NCBI GenBank assembly: GCA_958430865.1
Contig: CAUDNR010004585.1
Location: 5,473 to 32,640 of the forward strand
DNA: 27,168 nucleotides
Direction of reading: 5' to 3'
Source of the DNA: Entrophospora sp. SA101
Lineage: Eukaryota; Glomeromycota; Glomeromycetes; Entrophosporales; Entrophosporaceae
The notes beneath the pieces are model-generated. The model had not been told where the DNA came from and made no database searches. It was given only the letters and a program-made list of their open reading frames with translations. A program made the position numbers and the translations under genes. Positions 10,116 to 21,566 of this stretch are shown here, one piece after another; positions within the stretch are counted from its first letter, which is position 1; every line of letters starts with the position of its first letter.

Positions 10116-10611
10116 TCAATATAATTCTAATTTTTCAGCTAATTGTCTTTCTTGGATAATAATAACAGATTTTTGGAAAAACTTTTCCAATTACCCAAAT
10201 TATCTGCTAAACCAGATTGTGTAGATTGGATAAATTGTCAATGAACAATTTTATTATTAATAATTTATATTTGTTTGTTTGTTTATTAAAGTAACTAGTT
10301 TTCAACATTGCAAATTAAGAAGGAAATATGCGCACGCAATAAAGTATGCATACACCAAGTAAATCCATACCATGACAATGCTAATTATTTATCTTTGTAT
10401 AGCGAACACCTTAATGAAATCTCTATTATAGGAACAGAGGCATTAAAAAATTCATTTGGAATGAAAGGTTTGCGATAAACTACAATTTTAAAGTTACTAG
10501 TAACATGTAAAACTACTCTAATCTTTCTTATAATGTTTAGGAGAGGAAGGAATTAGATAGAGATCGGATTCGGATTGTAATATTAATATATTATTAATAT
10601 ACTAATACTAA

Positions 10612-10717
10612 TACAGTCAAACCTTGTTTCAACGAATCCACGGTATTAATCATCAAAATTCTAATGATCGATACGCATTTTTTAATGTTGAGACGTTTTA
10701 ATTGTTTGTAAGAATTT
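10612..10717 (+). repeat. TIR-bearing pogo/Tc1-like fragment, duplicate of 1770-1875
   Basis: TACAGTCAAACCTTGTTTCA at its left edge; carried along with the segmental duplication. Confidence 0.5.
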
Positions 10718-10819
10718 GACACCATCTTTGTTTATACAATTTTATCGTTGTTGTTCGCATTCATTTGGAAATTTGGATAAATGTTCTTTAATATTGAACA
10801 ATTCTATTGTCACCGTTTT

Positions 10820-11041
10820 TTAAATTACTATTACTATTTGAATTGATGGTAATATTTGGCCTGATAAATAAAATTTCATTAATACTAAAAGAGATCCATT
10901 ATAAAATGTATTATTATTATGAATCTTACTTAATTCTTTGTCCAATAAATGATTAGTTAAATATGCAAAATGATGATATAATTTAAACGGATAGTAATAG
11001 GATATCCGAGTTGGAACATGTAAATAGAAAGAAGTTGTCAT
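10820..11041 (-). CDS. Hypothetical 73-codon ORF, duplicate
   Basis: Identical to the ORF at 1978-2199, unrecognised and of doubtful reality. It is present only because the whole segment was copied. Confidence 0.2.
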   Translation of the reverse strand: MTTSFYLHVPTRISYYYPFKLYHHFAYLTNHLLDKELSKIHNNNTFYNGSLLVLMKFYLSGQILPSIQIVIVI

Positions 11042-11695
11042 TCATTAAGAATGATTTCAACTTAACAAATAAAATTTATAGTGGTAAAAAGAAAATTCAT
11101 ATTAATAAACATTCCCAATCGTCATAAATATTTCGAATGGTCATAAATATTTTGTATATTAAGCGACAATAATTATGAATATTCAAAGTCACATTTAATT
11201 TTGATCAGAACCTCTAACTAAAACGATCTTAATAAACAGTTTCTCAAAAAAAAGTTAGGTTTTTAAAGCAAGCTATTTTGCTTACTAGCAAATAAAAAAT
11301 TGCATTTTAAAAAGCAAAATGCAATATTGTGTGAGTGAACTTATCGACTACGGTTTCTTTACATCATCATCATGTACAGATTACACTCGGCCAAAGAAGA
11401 AATTTGATATTAATATACACTTAAAAATAATAAGCTCGACTTCTTTTTTATAATATAAAATGTCGATTTAATGATTTAAAGCTAAAGCATTAGAAAATCT
11501 CTAATACTGTTATGACAATCATTATACAAATAATAATTATTTCAGCAAATAAGCATAATTTTATATCCAACAAAAATAACTTGTGGCTCTTGTAACAGTT
11601 GGCTATATGCAAAGAAAGAAAAAAAATTAAATAAATTTGTTTCATTTTTTATACAATAACAATAGGATTAACAATAAAGTTCGGTAACTTACTGC

Positions 11696-12341
11696 CTACT
11701 TAAACTTTAAAGGATAGTCAAATAGTTCATAGTCGATTCCACCATTAGCTGATAACTTGCTTATTCTACAGATCGAAATACAAACATCTGCAACCCCCGG
11801 TTGATGATGAGCCCTTTACAAAAAGAAGGAAAGAAAATCATGAAAACATGGTTAACAGATCCAAAAAAAAAAAGCATGAATGAATTTCCCATACCATGGA
11901 GGAAATCCATACTGACACCGGCTAATTGCTAAACAACTCCTAAACAAGAACAATTTATTCAGACCTCTAAAATTTACACCACCACTTCCTACAATGTAGG
12001 CGATAAGAGCACCTTGTGTTTGTCCGGGAACACCGTTACGACAATTCAACACAGCAGTATCATTGAACCCATTATTATCAAATCGAATAAGCAGGGCGGG
12101 GTCATCAATACCCATTTGCTTCGTTGCTTGAAGAATCAATTTAGCGGTATTTTCGTTTTGTAGGTAAGCCGGGAGATCCGAAGGTACTAAAGACATACGA
12201 GTAATCAGTTAATTCTTTTACACGTACAGAAAATATCAATTGTGGCTTTGTCGATATCTGCTTACCCTTTCCCATTTTATTAGCAAGTTTTTCCACTTTT
12301 GTTTTTTTATTAATAAATTTCTTTGTGATCCACTTGTTCAT
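11696..12341 (-). CDS. Spliced gene of unknown function, copy 3 (about 161 aa)
   Basis: The same exon model shifted by 8842: exons 12341-12266, 12186-11895 and 11813-11696. Sequence, splice sites and predicted protein are the same as copies 1 and 2. It lies about 2.6 kb downstream of the glycosyltransferase gene on the opposite strand. As in the other copies, 168 bp of upstream sequence belong to the repeat, after which the flanks differ, so distal regulation of this copy may differ. Confidence 0.6.
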
Positions 12342-12773
12342 AATACTTAATTTGAAAGAGAATATGTTTTAAGAAGGGAAGATGATTTAAATATAAATTA
12401 AAAAAAAAATGACATCAGTGGTTCATTATTACACAAAAAAATTGTATACGTATACTTAATATTAATATGTAATAAGCCAATAATACGGTGTCAGTACATT
12501 CTTCAAACTAGTTTCTGCTGAGATAATAATTATTTTTATTATTATGATCGACAAATCTAAATAATATCTAGTAATATGTAAAATTACTATTGTACAATAT
12601 AAAATCACCGTCATGTTCACCTTCAAGTCCTGATGATACTATTGATGTGTTTTAAATTAATTTTGTTATGGCTGAAATTCCTTGTCATTATCACGTTTTG
12701 ATTTTTACACCATGAAATAAGATATCTTTAGTCCTTGATTCATTTCATGAACAGCATGGAAGACATTTGTATA

Positions 12774-12865
12774 TACAGTCAAACCTTGTCACAGCAGATG
12801 AACGGGATACATATTTAACAATCCGTTGTGGCAAGATTAGTAATTATAATCTTGCCATCGGTAAT
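12774..12865 (+). repeat. Pogo/Tc1-like MITE fragment
   Basis: TACAGTCAAACCTTGTCACA followed by GATGAACGGGATACAT and ATCCGTTGTGGCAAGA closely parallels the element at 1159-1273 (GATGAACGGGACACAT ... ATCCGTTATGACAAGA). The similarity fades near 12865 and no right terminus TTTGACTGTA is found, so this copy is truncated. Confidence 0.65.
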
Positions 12866-13087
12866 GATTTCCATTTTATCATTTTATCACGCAAAAAAGG
12901 ATTTTGATTCGGCCCAAATAAATCGCGCCAAATTTTATTTTTGGGAAAAGGACGAGTTTTTTCTGAAGCCACAGACTTAATTACTCAAAGGCGTTGTAGT
13001 TTAGAACCTGAAACAATAAGAATTTGCATGTGTTGGCGGAGACGGTGAATTTTGAATTGAAAAACATAGAACATCGTTAGAGTTTCT

Positions 13088-13165
13088 ATTCGAATTATTT
13101 GTTTTATTCGTTATGAATTTGAGTATTGAAAATCAGTCGAATAAAACGAAACGAATAATTCGAAT
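13088..13165. repeat. Imperfect inverted repeat with ATTCGAAT/CGAATAAAACGAA arms
   Basis: The left arm ATTCGAATTATTTGTTTTAT pairs with the right arm CGAATAAAACGAAACGAATA and the following ATTCGAAT, with a small extra block on the right arm and a spacer of about 27 nt. It could form a long hairpin; it may be a small transposon relic. Confidence 0.55.
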
Positions 13166-14008
13166 AATCGCTACCATGATATAAAATTATAGACTATGTA
13201 TGTATTTAGGAACAGAATCCTTCCAGCATCTCTACCTCGCAATACACATCCGCCAAAACCAAGCTACAAGTTATTTGCGCACTTAACGAATTTAGAATGT
13301 CTGAAATTTTTTGGTCAAATGTAAACCGAAATCGCTCAGAGCTTTACCTGTGTCCTAATAAATGCATAAAGAAATATATGAAATTATTTTGATGTCCATC
13401 TTTGAAAATAATATATATAAAATTCCATGCACTTTAGTAAATTTATATACGAATTTTCTGTTCCAAATTACTTGATCGACTTGATATAGCAACATCCTGT
13501 TAAGGTATATATTCAAATAAAATATCATTGTTTTACTGTTATTTGTGCGGTTTTTTCCTATTTTAAATCGATTTTGTCACTTTCTGACATACAAATGCCC
13601 ACCATGCTTTCATGAACCGAAATAAATACTGTTTGTTAAATAATTTATAGAATCAAATTAACAAAATAATAATAATAATGAATATTCTAGTGATAATATT
13701 GTTAATATCGATACCAGAAGATTTTTTTTTATCATTATCATCGCTTCTATACATCTAAGCTTTTTTTATCGAATATGAATTTTTTAGAATGTTTATGTAT
13801 TTACAAATTGGTGAAAATCCACATGTTTTATTTATTTATTCATTTATTTATTTATATATATTAAAATATGAATGAACTATACTAAATTTATTTACATCAA
13901 AATAACCAAAATCTAATTCACTACATAATAATAACAGATGTCAGATCAGCTAGAAATTCTTCTTGGATGTAATATAGATTTATTTAATTATTAACTTAAA
14001 ATAATTAA

Positions 14009-14953
14009 TTATCTTCTGTTTCTACGATAATCCTATAAATTTGGAAAAATATATATTTAACTTCCTATTAACCAAAAAAACATAATTTAAATAAATAAAC
14101 AATATACTTACATCACCGGGAAACCTTTGAAATCGATAATCTTCATTTCTTTTGCCCCATTCTTTTCTTTCTTCGCGTTCTCTATCACGATCTCTCCATT
14201 CTCTACGATCATGCATTCCCCATCCTCCTCTATCAATGGGAGGAGGAGGGGGAGGAGGGGGAGGTCTGATATAATCCCTTGATTGTCCATCACCAATACT
14301 ACTACTAGGTATACCACTACCACTACCACAGCTATCATTTGAACGTATTTGATCTCTATCATCATCATTATTATTAATTGGTGATGATAATCCATCTGGA
14401 TTTTCTGGATCATAAGGTGAGGATGACGATGGTGACATCAGTATTGAGGAGGAAGAAGAAGGTGGCGGTGGTGGTGTATTTGTTTGATTTGGATGCCTTG
14501 ATGTGGTTGGTGATGAACTTGGTGAATTGAAATAACCTCCTGAGTTCCCATGATATCTACCACCACCACCACCACCACCACTGCATCTTTCACTTGGTGA
14601 TATTGGCATAACTCTAAAAGGTCCACCTGATGATGATCTTGGCCCTCTATAATGATTGCCACCACTACTGTTACTTCCACCTCCACTTTGAAAGTTACGC
14701 GATGGTGGTAATCCACGTGAAGGAGGAGATACTGGTGGCAGTTGTGGTGGCGGTCTTGATGAGGAAGAGGATGATGATGATGATGACCTACCATATTCAT
14801 TTGGATTTATTGAATCAACATCTTTTGATGTATGATAATCATATGAGTAATTCCTTGATTTATAAATATTTGGAAAATTGAAATTGAAATCTACTGGGAA
14901 ATAACCATCATTTATCAGTGTGGTTTTTTGACTATCTGGTGTACTAAAGCAAT

Positions 14954-15020
<67 letters not shown>

Positions 15021-18000
15021 ATTTGTATAATTTGTAGCAGAGTTTTCTTTTGTTGATTTTGTTGGTGGTGGTGGTGGTGATGATGATGATTGTTGTTGTT
15101 GTTGTTGCTGCTGTTGTTGCTGCTGCTGCTGCTGCTGTTGTGTTAAAAATTGTTGCTGCTGCTGTTGTGTTAAAGGTGGTTGTTGTTGTTGTTGTGTTAA
15201 AGGTGATTGTTGTTGTATTAAAGATTTTGCTGATGCCATATTATAGGAAGTCGTAGAATACGAAGAATGTGGTTCTTCAATTTTTGACTCCATTTTTTTA
15301 ATACTAATTGACTCATTTTTATTTTGTTGCTCAGTAGCAGAGGAGTAAGAAGAAGAATGTGGTACCAATAATGGTTGTTTTGATGTGGTAGTGACAATAT
15401 TAGCATTGGTAACTGATAGTGAGGTTGGTGATGTTGTCGATGGTAATGTATATGGTGGTAATGGTGATGACAGATTGTTTGATTGAGGTTCTGATAAATG
15501 TTTTTTTGGCTCATCAGTTTTCGAAGTCAATGGAGAACCGTTCAAACCTTTCATTTGTTTATATTCTGAAAATGAAATTTTTCTCTTGGACAATGAATCA
15601 TTTGCCTGAGGCTTAGTGGTGGTAGGCGAAGAAGAAGTAGTTACTGATGGTGGTGGCTTTGTAGAATCTGATTGTTGTGTGTTTTTAGGAAAGTCTGTAT
15701 TTGTTGTTGTTGTCGAAGATTTATTATTATTGGGGTAAATATTGAATTGTGAGGTGTTACTAGTTGTTTTTGATGTTTCCAATTGATATGGTAATGGTGT
15801 CGATATTGTTGGTGATGAAGCTTTCGTTGTCGGATTGGAAGTTTTATTTATGTCATAGTGAGAAGTTGTTGTAGTTGGCGAAGTTAATGTCGGTATCTTA
15901 GATGACGGTAATGGTGATGGTAATGTGGTTGATATATTTGTAATTGGATTAATGTTTGATGACGATGATAATGTTGTTGATCTTGGTAAATTTATTTGTG
16001 AATATTTAAAAGAATCAGTTTGTGTATTTTGGAAATTATCATTACCATCAACATTATTATCGTTTGTAGAAGTTGAAGTTATTGTTGGGATATTATTTGA
16101 TGTTATTGACGAGGTTGTTGTTTTACTTATATTTGGTTGATGTTGATTATGATCTCTTATAATTTCTGTATCTTCTTTGAGATATTTATTTTTAATAGTA
16201 GAAATATTAGAAGATGTAGAAGATGAGGCAAAATTTAAATTTGAATCTCTGACTTTTGAAATATCACTTGATGCTGAACTTAGTTTACGTTTTTTTGGTG
16301 ACGATATAAAATCCGATTTACTTGAATTTTCTTCATTAATTACATAGTTCTCATCATTATCATCGTTATTATCATCAATATTATCAAGGTTGTTTATTGA
16401 TTCAGATTGGTTATTTGTAGAATAATAAGGAAATTGATTAAATGAAATATTCTTTGATATATTTTCTTTTCTACTGACTGCAGCAGTAGATGTTGCAATA
16501 GTAGTAGATAAATGATTATTGTTTTGTTTCGGTTGCATCATTTCATTTCTATTTTCTGAATCTGTAATATGAACAATCTTCGGATTGTTATCGTTACTGT
16601 TATTGTTGTTGTTGTTATTATTATCAAGTTCTTTTGATTTCTTGTCATAATACGTGACATTTCCTCTCATCTCTAACTTATTATTAAATTTATTTCTATC
16701 ATTTCCTAATCTCGTATATTCATCATCGCCATCATTGCCATTATCATCTAATTCCATCTGTTTAATAACATCAGACGATTCTTTATAACCCATGTTGTTA
16801 TTAATACTGGTTGAAGGTTTATTTTGAAGTGTACTAATATCAACGCTAATATTATAATTAGATTTGTTTTGTCTAGTATCAGCGTAATCGACAATCATTG
16901 AGTTATCATTATTATTATCATTATTATCATTATTATTATTATCATTATTATTATTATTATTATTATTATTAATATTATTATTATTGGTTGCATAATTCAT
17001 ACATAAATCAAAAAATTCTTGAAAATTTCCATCAATTTCATAAAATTGTGGATTTTTTATTGATGATGTCGATGTGTTATAATTGTTGTGATCATTGTTT
17101 TTTCCTATTGGATTGGGAGTTGAAGTGTAAATTTCTTCCATTTCCTCGTCTTCGTCTTCACCTATGTCATCATAATTATTTCCTGCTTTTAAATAATTAA
17201 ATTATTATTATTATTAAAATATTATTATGTAGATTACTGCTAACATGCATTAACACACTTATATAAAGAATAATAGCAACTAACCATTCTTATAATACGA
17301 AAGATTACTTTGTTGTGGATAAACGTAACCTATGAAAAATATTGAAAATATAAATATAATAAATAAATTATTATTTTACTTCATCCGAATTGTCGATTAA
17401 TTAATTATTTCAATTCAATTTATAATACCTTTGTTTCTTGTCAAATCGTCATTTTGTTTCTTTGCATACTTTTTCATTTTCTCAATCACACATTTATTTT
17501 TGTTCTCACACGCACACTCTGTATACTTTAACAAATTATAGACAGCGCTCATTTGAATTCTTTTACTTAAATCAATGACTTGATCTAAATCATCATCATC
17601 ATCATTACCACCACCACCACCATTATTGTTATAATCTTTTCTTATAAAGGTATGAGCGACATGATTATTATCCCAATCCCACCCAACTGTTATTTCTTGA
17701 TCCTGCATTATATGACATTTAGCAAATATACCCAAATGTAATTGACGATCTTTGACAATACCATCATTAATATACATTGTTCGTGTTTCAGCATTAGGAT
17801 TACATGAACGTCTAACAAACCTTGAATGAGTTCCATAGTGACGAGCATCCATACATAAATTTAATGTTGGATAAAATAAAACATATGGCTTTGTGGTGCC
17901 AATATCTTTGTACTCATTCGCAGGATCATCCGTGTAGTCAGATTTTAAACAAATTTTACCTTTATACTCTGCAATGAAATTTCCTAATAATATATTTGAT

Positions 18001-18617
18001 TGAGCAAAAAGACCACAATATTGAAATTCTTTTTTCCTGTTAATAATAATTTCATTGTTGTTGTTGTTGTTATATTGTAATGAATTGATTTTTTTAGCAG
18101 TAGTTTTGACTAATGGACGATCCAATGATTGTCTTTCCATAGCCAAAGGATTGCCAATTTCTGCTGGTGTTAATGATAAAGAAGGTGACGATGGTAATGA
18201 TTTTTTTCCTTTCATAGAAGATAATGCAGATGTGGATGATAAAGATGTGGATGTGGATGAGAATAAGGGACTGTTGGCCATGGAGGATGATAATGATGGT
18301 GATAAAGAAGACATTGATAATTTTCTTGGTTGAGATACTAATTTTAAAACCTTATCGAAAAGTTCTTCAACATTTTGTGACGTGACAATATTTTTTTCGA
18401 TTGTCACAAATTCTTCAACTTCGTTATAATGGTCATGTTGAGTATTATTGTGATTTTGATAATGAGATTGTTGAAAGTGCGAAGAAGAGTCATTATGAGA
18501 TTTTGACATGTTGTAATTATTATTATTATTGAAAGATGATGATGGCATTGATGATGTGTTTGACATGAAATTTATTGAGTCATGATTATTTGATTTTAAA
18601 TTTGAGTTGGACCCCAT
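14009..18617 (-). CDS. SET-domain protein of the SET3/MLL5 type with a long disordered tail, about 1,442 aa
   Basis: Four exons join in phase on the minus strand: 18617-17429, 17329-17285, 17182-14112 and 14032-14009. Introns are 99, 102 and 79 nt, all GT-AG; the protein ends FPGDDYRRNRR. A Ser/Asn-rich N-terminus leads to a SET domain at about 195-316 with CMDARHYGTHSRFVRRSC (residues 255-272, then NPNAE) and EITVGWDWDNNHVAH (308-322), followed by a Cys cluster ECACENKNKC (367-376). RFVRRSCNPNAE and GW(D/E)WD are hallmarks of fungal Set3-type SET domains, thought to act in histone deacetylase complexes rather than as strong methyltransferases; the usual catalytic Tyr of the FDY motif is Trp here. 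The remaining thousand residues are low complexity: poly-N, poly-Q (about 1091-1109), Pro/Ser tracts, Gly/Arg patches and an RD/RE-rich basic end. The PHD finger usual in Set3/MLL5 is not found. The ATG at 18617 follows TTTCTAG, so an upstream exon is possible. Confidence 0.82.
14956..15020 (-). repeat. Coding AAC/GTT trinucleotide tract (poly-Asn)
   Basis: Nearly pure GTT on the plus strand, encoding a run of over 20 Asn (about residues 1133-1155) in the SET-domain protein. Codon purity suggests recent expansion. Confidence 0.9.
15089..15146 (-). repeat. Coding CAA/CAG tract (poly-Gln)
   Basis: Mixed CAA and CAG codons encode about 19 Gln in a row in the SET-domain protein, preceded by shorter repeats of the form LTQQQQQ. 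The mixed codons suggest an older or selected tract compared with the purer Asn run. Confidence 0.9.
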
Positions 18618-21118
18618 TTCTAGAAATATATATTTTTAGGAAATAAAGAAAATAAATTAGCAAAAATAGTAATAAATTTTTGTAGCCATATTGTTATTAT
18701 ATTATCTTTGTAAGCCTTATATATAATTGCAAAAAAAAATAAAAAATCTTTTAAAGGAAATTATAATCTGTTTTCTATTGTTTGAAATAAAATATTTAAA
18801 CTACTAGCCAATCTCTATGAATTTGATTATTATCAATTCAAACTTAATTAAACAAGTTTTAATGATTGTGCAATAATAATCTGTTAATCAACACTAACAT
18901 AAAATGCTATTTACCACAAGTAAATCTTTAATTCTAACAATAAATGTTAATAACTAATAATTCTAATAACAGTCGGCAAATATATAAATAAAAAAAATAT
19001 ATTATGATAAAACTGAAATCTTACCAAGTTATATTAATATAGCAAGTAGTTGATGTATAGATTTCGTTAAAAAAAGTTTTAATAATATTAAATTGAATCA
19101 TAAACCAAATTTGGGTAAATATTGCTTGGTCACGTGAAAACGTTATTTAAGAAAAAAAATTTGATTAATATTCCTAGATGTCCTCAAAAACTCGCCAACC
19201 TTCTGTTTAAAAAAAGGATTGTATACCTTTTGCTATTTGAAGTTTGTTCATGGGCTTTGGTAAACCGAATTTTTAGGGAAGGATGAGAGCAAAACTAAAA
19301 GGTAAGTAATTGACGTGAACAATTTCATAAGTTATGGAATGAGTGTGGTGAGGAAATGGATTGTGGACAACTTATGGAGGTTTAAAAGAATTAGCAGTTG
19401 ATCAGAATGCTTCATATTATAAGTAAGCGTTTCCCACGCATCCAACATGATGAGTCACCAGCGAGAATCTGTCTCATTACACTACAAGTACTTTTGATAA
19501 AGCAAGGAAACTGATTATATCACACGTGATTCATCCTGATCTGTGACCTGAATCATTTTTAGAACCTGATGACACGGGAGAGGTTGAAAACACAGAAAGC
19601 TAAAATGCAACGAGCACATTGATTAAGGCATTTATATAAGTCTCTTATCATGTTCAAATAAAACGGATAATAAAATAATAATACTTACCAACTTACCTGC
19701 TATTGCTGTTGGAGCAAGTGAATTTAAGCGGAATTTCAATATAAGATTTAAAAAGAAAATAATACAATTTTTTCTTTCTTTTTTGTTAGTATCTTAATAG
19801 CTAGCACATAAGGAAATACTTGATTTAACCTAATACATCTAATCTGTATTTATTTTAACCAATTGTCTTTTCTAATCTTGCAGTGTTATTTATTATTATG
19901 ATAAAGATGGAGACAATAAAGATAATACATGAAGTTAAGAAAGTTACAAAGTTATTTATACATGTTAAAGGTTCTATCATTTAGTTTTCTGATTTGTTTG
20001 AAATCCTAATTGAATGTACTACTTGAACCTTCTGTGTAGAATTATTTTCAAGTTATTTCTAAGTTGTTTTGAGATATTTTCTGTGAATTATATATATACT
20101 GTATGTTAATACTGAATTAATGAATAATAGAATGATAACTTTTAGTAAATTCAATTTATATTTTATGTATACTGCCTACACTCAACAATAAAGTCCCATT
20201 ATATTAAATGTTAAAATCAATGTAGTATTTAGTATGATTTCTCTGTAGTATTTTACATTATTTCTCAATAAAAAAACTGTTCAATCCACACGTAATGACT
20301 TAGAACTCTGTGGATCCACTCCACATATTTCGGCACAGGGTGTTTGGAAAATATTGGTACTATATGGATTTCCACAATGGTTATGTGGATTTCTCTGGGT
20401 TTTACACAGAAAAAATCCTTGGTGACTGTATACTGGTAATTGACATGTTTCATAGATTTTAAAGGAAAAAGTGGTAATGGTAATTAATTACATAATTACG
20501 AATTAAGCAATTACCATTCCATGTATAGTAATAGCATATATACATATTAATACCCATATTGAATTTTGATTATATCCTATATATGTTACAGTTAATAAAT
20601 TTGAGTTAAGCAAAAAAAAAAAAAGGCTAATAAACATATATGTGAACCTAGGAATTGTGAAGAAGATTGAACTTTTTTTTGTAAACCTTTTTTCTTTTTA
20701 TAAATCTCCTAAAACTCTTCTCTGGAATTAATGCTACATATACATCAAAAAAACATGCTTTCCTGATGCATCTATATCAATTTTGGTAAAATTGTTTAAG
20801 TTTGCAAGCTGTTAGACAACACTTTGATTAGAGGCATATAAAAATCATGGGCTATTTAGGACCTCTTCTAAGGAACCAAAACTACTAATCATCATATTAG
20901 TACAAGTTTGTTTATTTATTTGTAAAGTGTATATTTATTTTAAACTATTGATAATAATTACTTATTTAATAATTTCAAGATGATCGTTACAGTGTAAATC
21001 ACGTGAATTCAACACAGATTTTCATACTATTGGTTAATTTTCCTTTTTCTAAATTTAGTTAGACCACATATAATTTACGTCCATGATTAATTTTTACACT
21101 AAAATTCAATAGTAATAC
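18618..21118. other. 2.5-kb stretch, no intact gene; upstream of the SET-domain gene
   Basis: The first few hundred bases must hold the promoter and 5' untranslated exons of the SET-domain gene; donor- and acceptor-like sites occur (for example GGTAAG read on minus at about 19023-19028) but no Cys-rich PHD-like coding was found. On the plus strand 19454-19546 is an open stretch with coding character (STFDKARKLIISHVIHPDL), continuing after a stop into ESFLEPDDTGEVENTES; this looks like a decayed gene fragment that I cannot name. From 20290 to 20415 several TGTGGAT words occur, possibly a transposon relic. An inverted repeat lies at 20473-20520. Confidence 0.4.
20473..20520. repeat. Inverted repeat, AATGGTAATT/AATTACCATT
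   Basis: A perfect 10-bp inverted pair lies near the edges of a 48-bp, largely self-complementary block (GGTAATGGTAATTAATTAC at the left, AATTACCATTCC at the right). Small transposon relic or hairpin; unassigned. Confidence 0.5.
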
Positions 21119-21566
21119 AGACTTGTATTTTACCTGATGAACAACATTCTGACCAAGATACTATTATGAGTGATATTGATGATGTTACTGAAATTGATGA
21201 TGGTATTTCTGAATCACAAGAAAAGATTAATAAATTGAACCTAGAAAATTTATTGAGTGCAGAAACTTTCATCCGCATTGATGATGAAATACCAGTGGAA
21301 GAATTGACTGATGACCAAATTATAGAAGTAATAAGTCAAGAAACAGTAGCTGAAATCAACAATCCAGAAGAGGAGTAGGAAGAAGAAATAGTAGTTATTT
21401 CTAAAATGGAAGCTCTTGATAGTATTGAAAAAATTATCAGATATTGTAAAACCCACCTGATTATTTTAATATTAAAATGGAAGAATTAAAAACTTTTAAT
21501 TTTGTAAAAGAAAAAGTAAAAAGATTAATTCGAGAATCTACTTTAGATAGTTATATTAATATGTAA
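21119..21566 (+). pseudogene. Pogo/Tigger transposase C-terminal fragment, broken
   Basis: The frame runs ILPDEQHSDQ, then an acidic stretch with IPVEELTDDQIIEVISQ, to a TAG at 21376-21378. Coding continues with EEEIVVISKMEALDSIEKII, then needs a frameshift near 21456-21462 to read PDYFNIKMEELKTFNF and end at the TAA at 21564-21566. The E-x-L-T-D-x-Q-I-I-x-x-V motif followed by an EAL..I..Y..C helix is characteristic of the C-terminus of Tigger/jerky-type transposases. One stop, one frameshift and loss of the DDE domain make it inactive. Confidence 0.7.

Larger units (their letters stand above)
9570..12509. repeat. 2.94-kb direct duplication, distal copy
   Basis: Matches 728-3667 at offset 8842 throughout. 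It contains only one copy of the 1,155-bp unit (11354-12509), not the tandem pair. After CTTCAAACT (ending 12509) and one shared A the sequence departs completely from the flank of copy 2. Confidence 0.9.
12510..14008. other. 1.5-kb stretch without a recognised gene
   Basis: It contains a pogo/Tc1-like terminal fragment (12774-12865), a long imperfect inverted repeat (13088-13165), a somewhat less AT-rich portion (about 13200-13350) with no sustained frame on either strand, and a TTTA-type simple repeat near 13826-13856. The last 150 nt probably hold the 3' untranslated region of the SET-domain gene, which ends at 14009 on the minus strand. Confidence 0.5.

Noticed and set aside
728..12509. 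The direct repeats as LTRs of a retrotransposon enclosing 3668-9569
   Set aside because: No reverse transcriptase, integrase or gag frame lies between them, they carry a spliced gene, and the enclosed coding gene is a normal glycosyltransferase.
14108..15514. Several open frames opposite or overlapping the SET-gene tail (poly-Val, poly-His, Leu/Met-rich products)
   Set aside because: They are other-frame readings of trinucleotide repeats encoding Asn, Gln, Ser and Pro in the real exon; they have no independent start context or domains.
18055..18333. A 92-codon plus-strand frame rich in Asp/Asn
   Set aside because: It is the complement of Ser/Leu-rich coding in the SET gene's first exon, which has far better support.
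20265..20453. A 62-codon minus-strand ORF
   Set aside because: It falls in a block with repeated TGTGGAT words that looks like repeat DNA; no domain or splice support.
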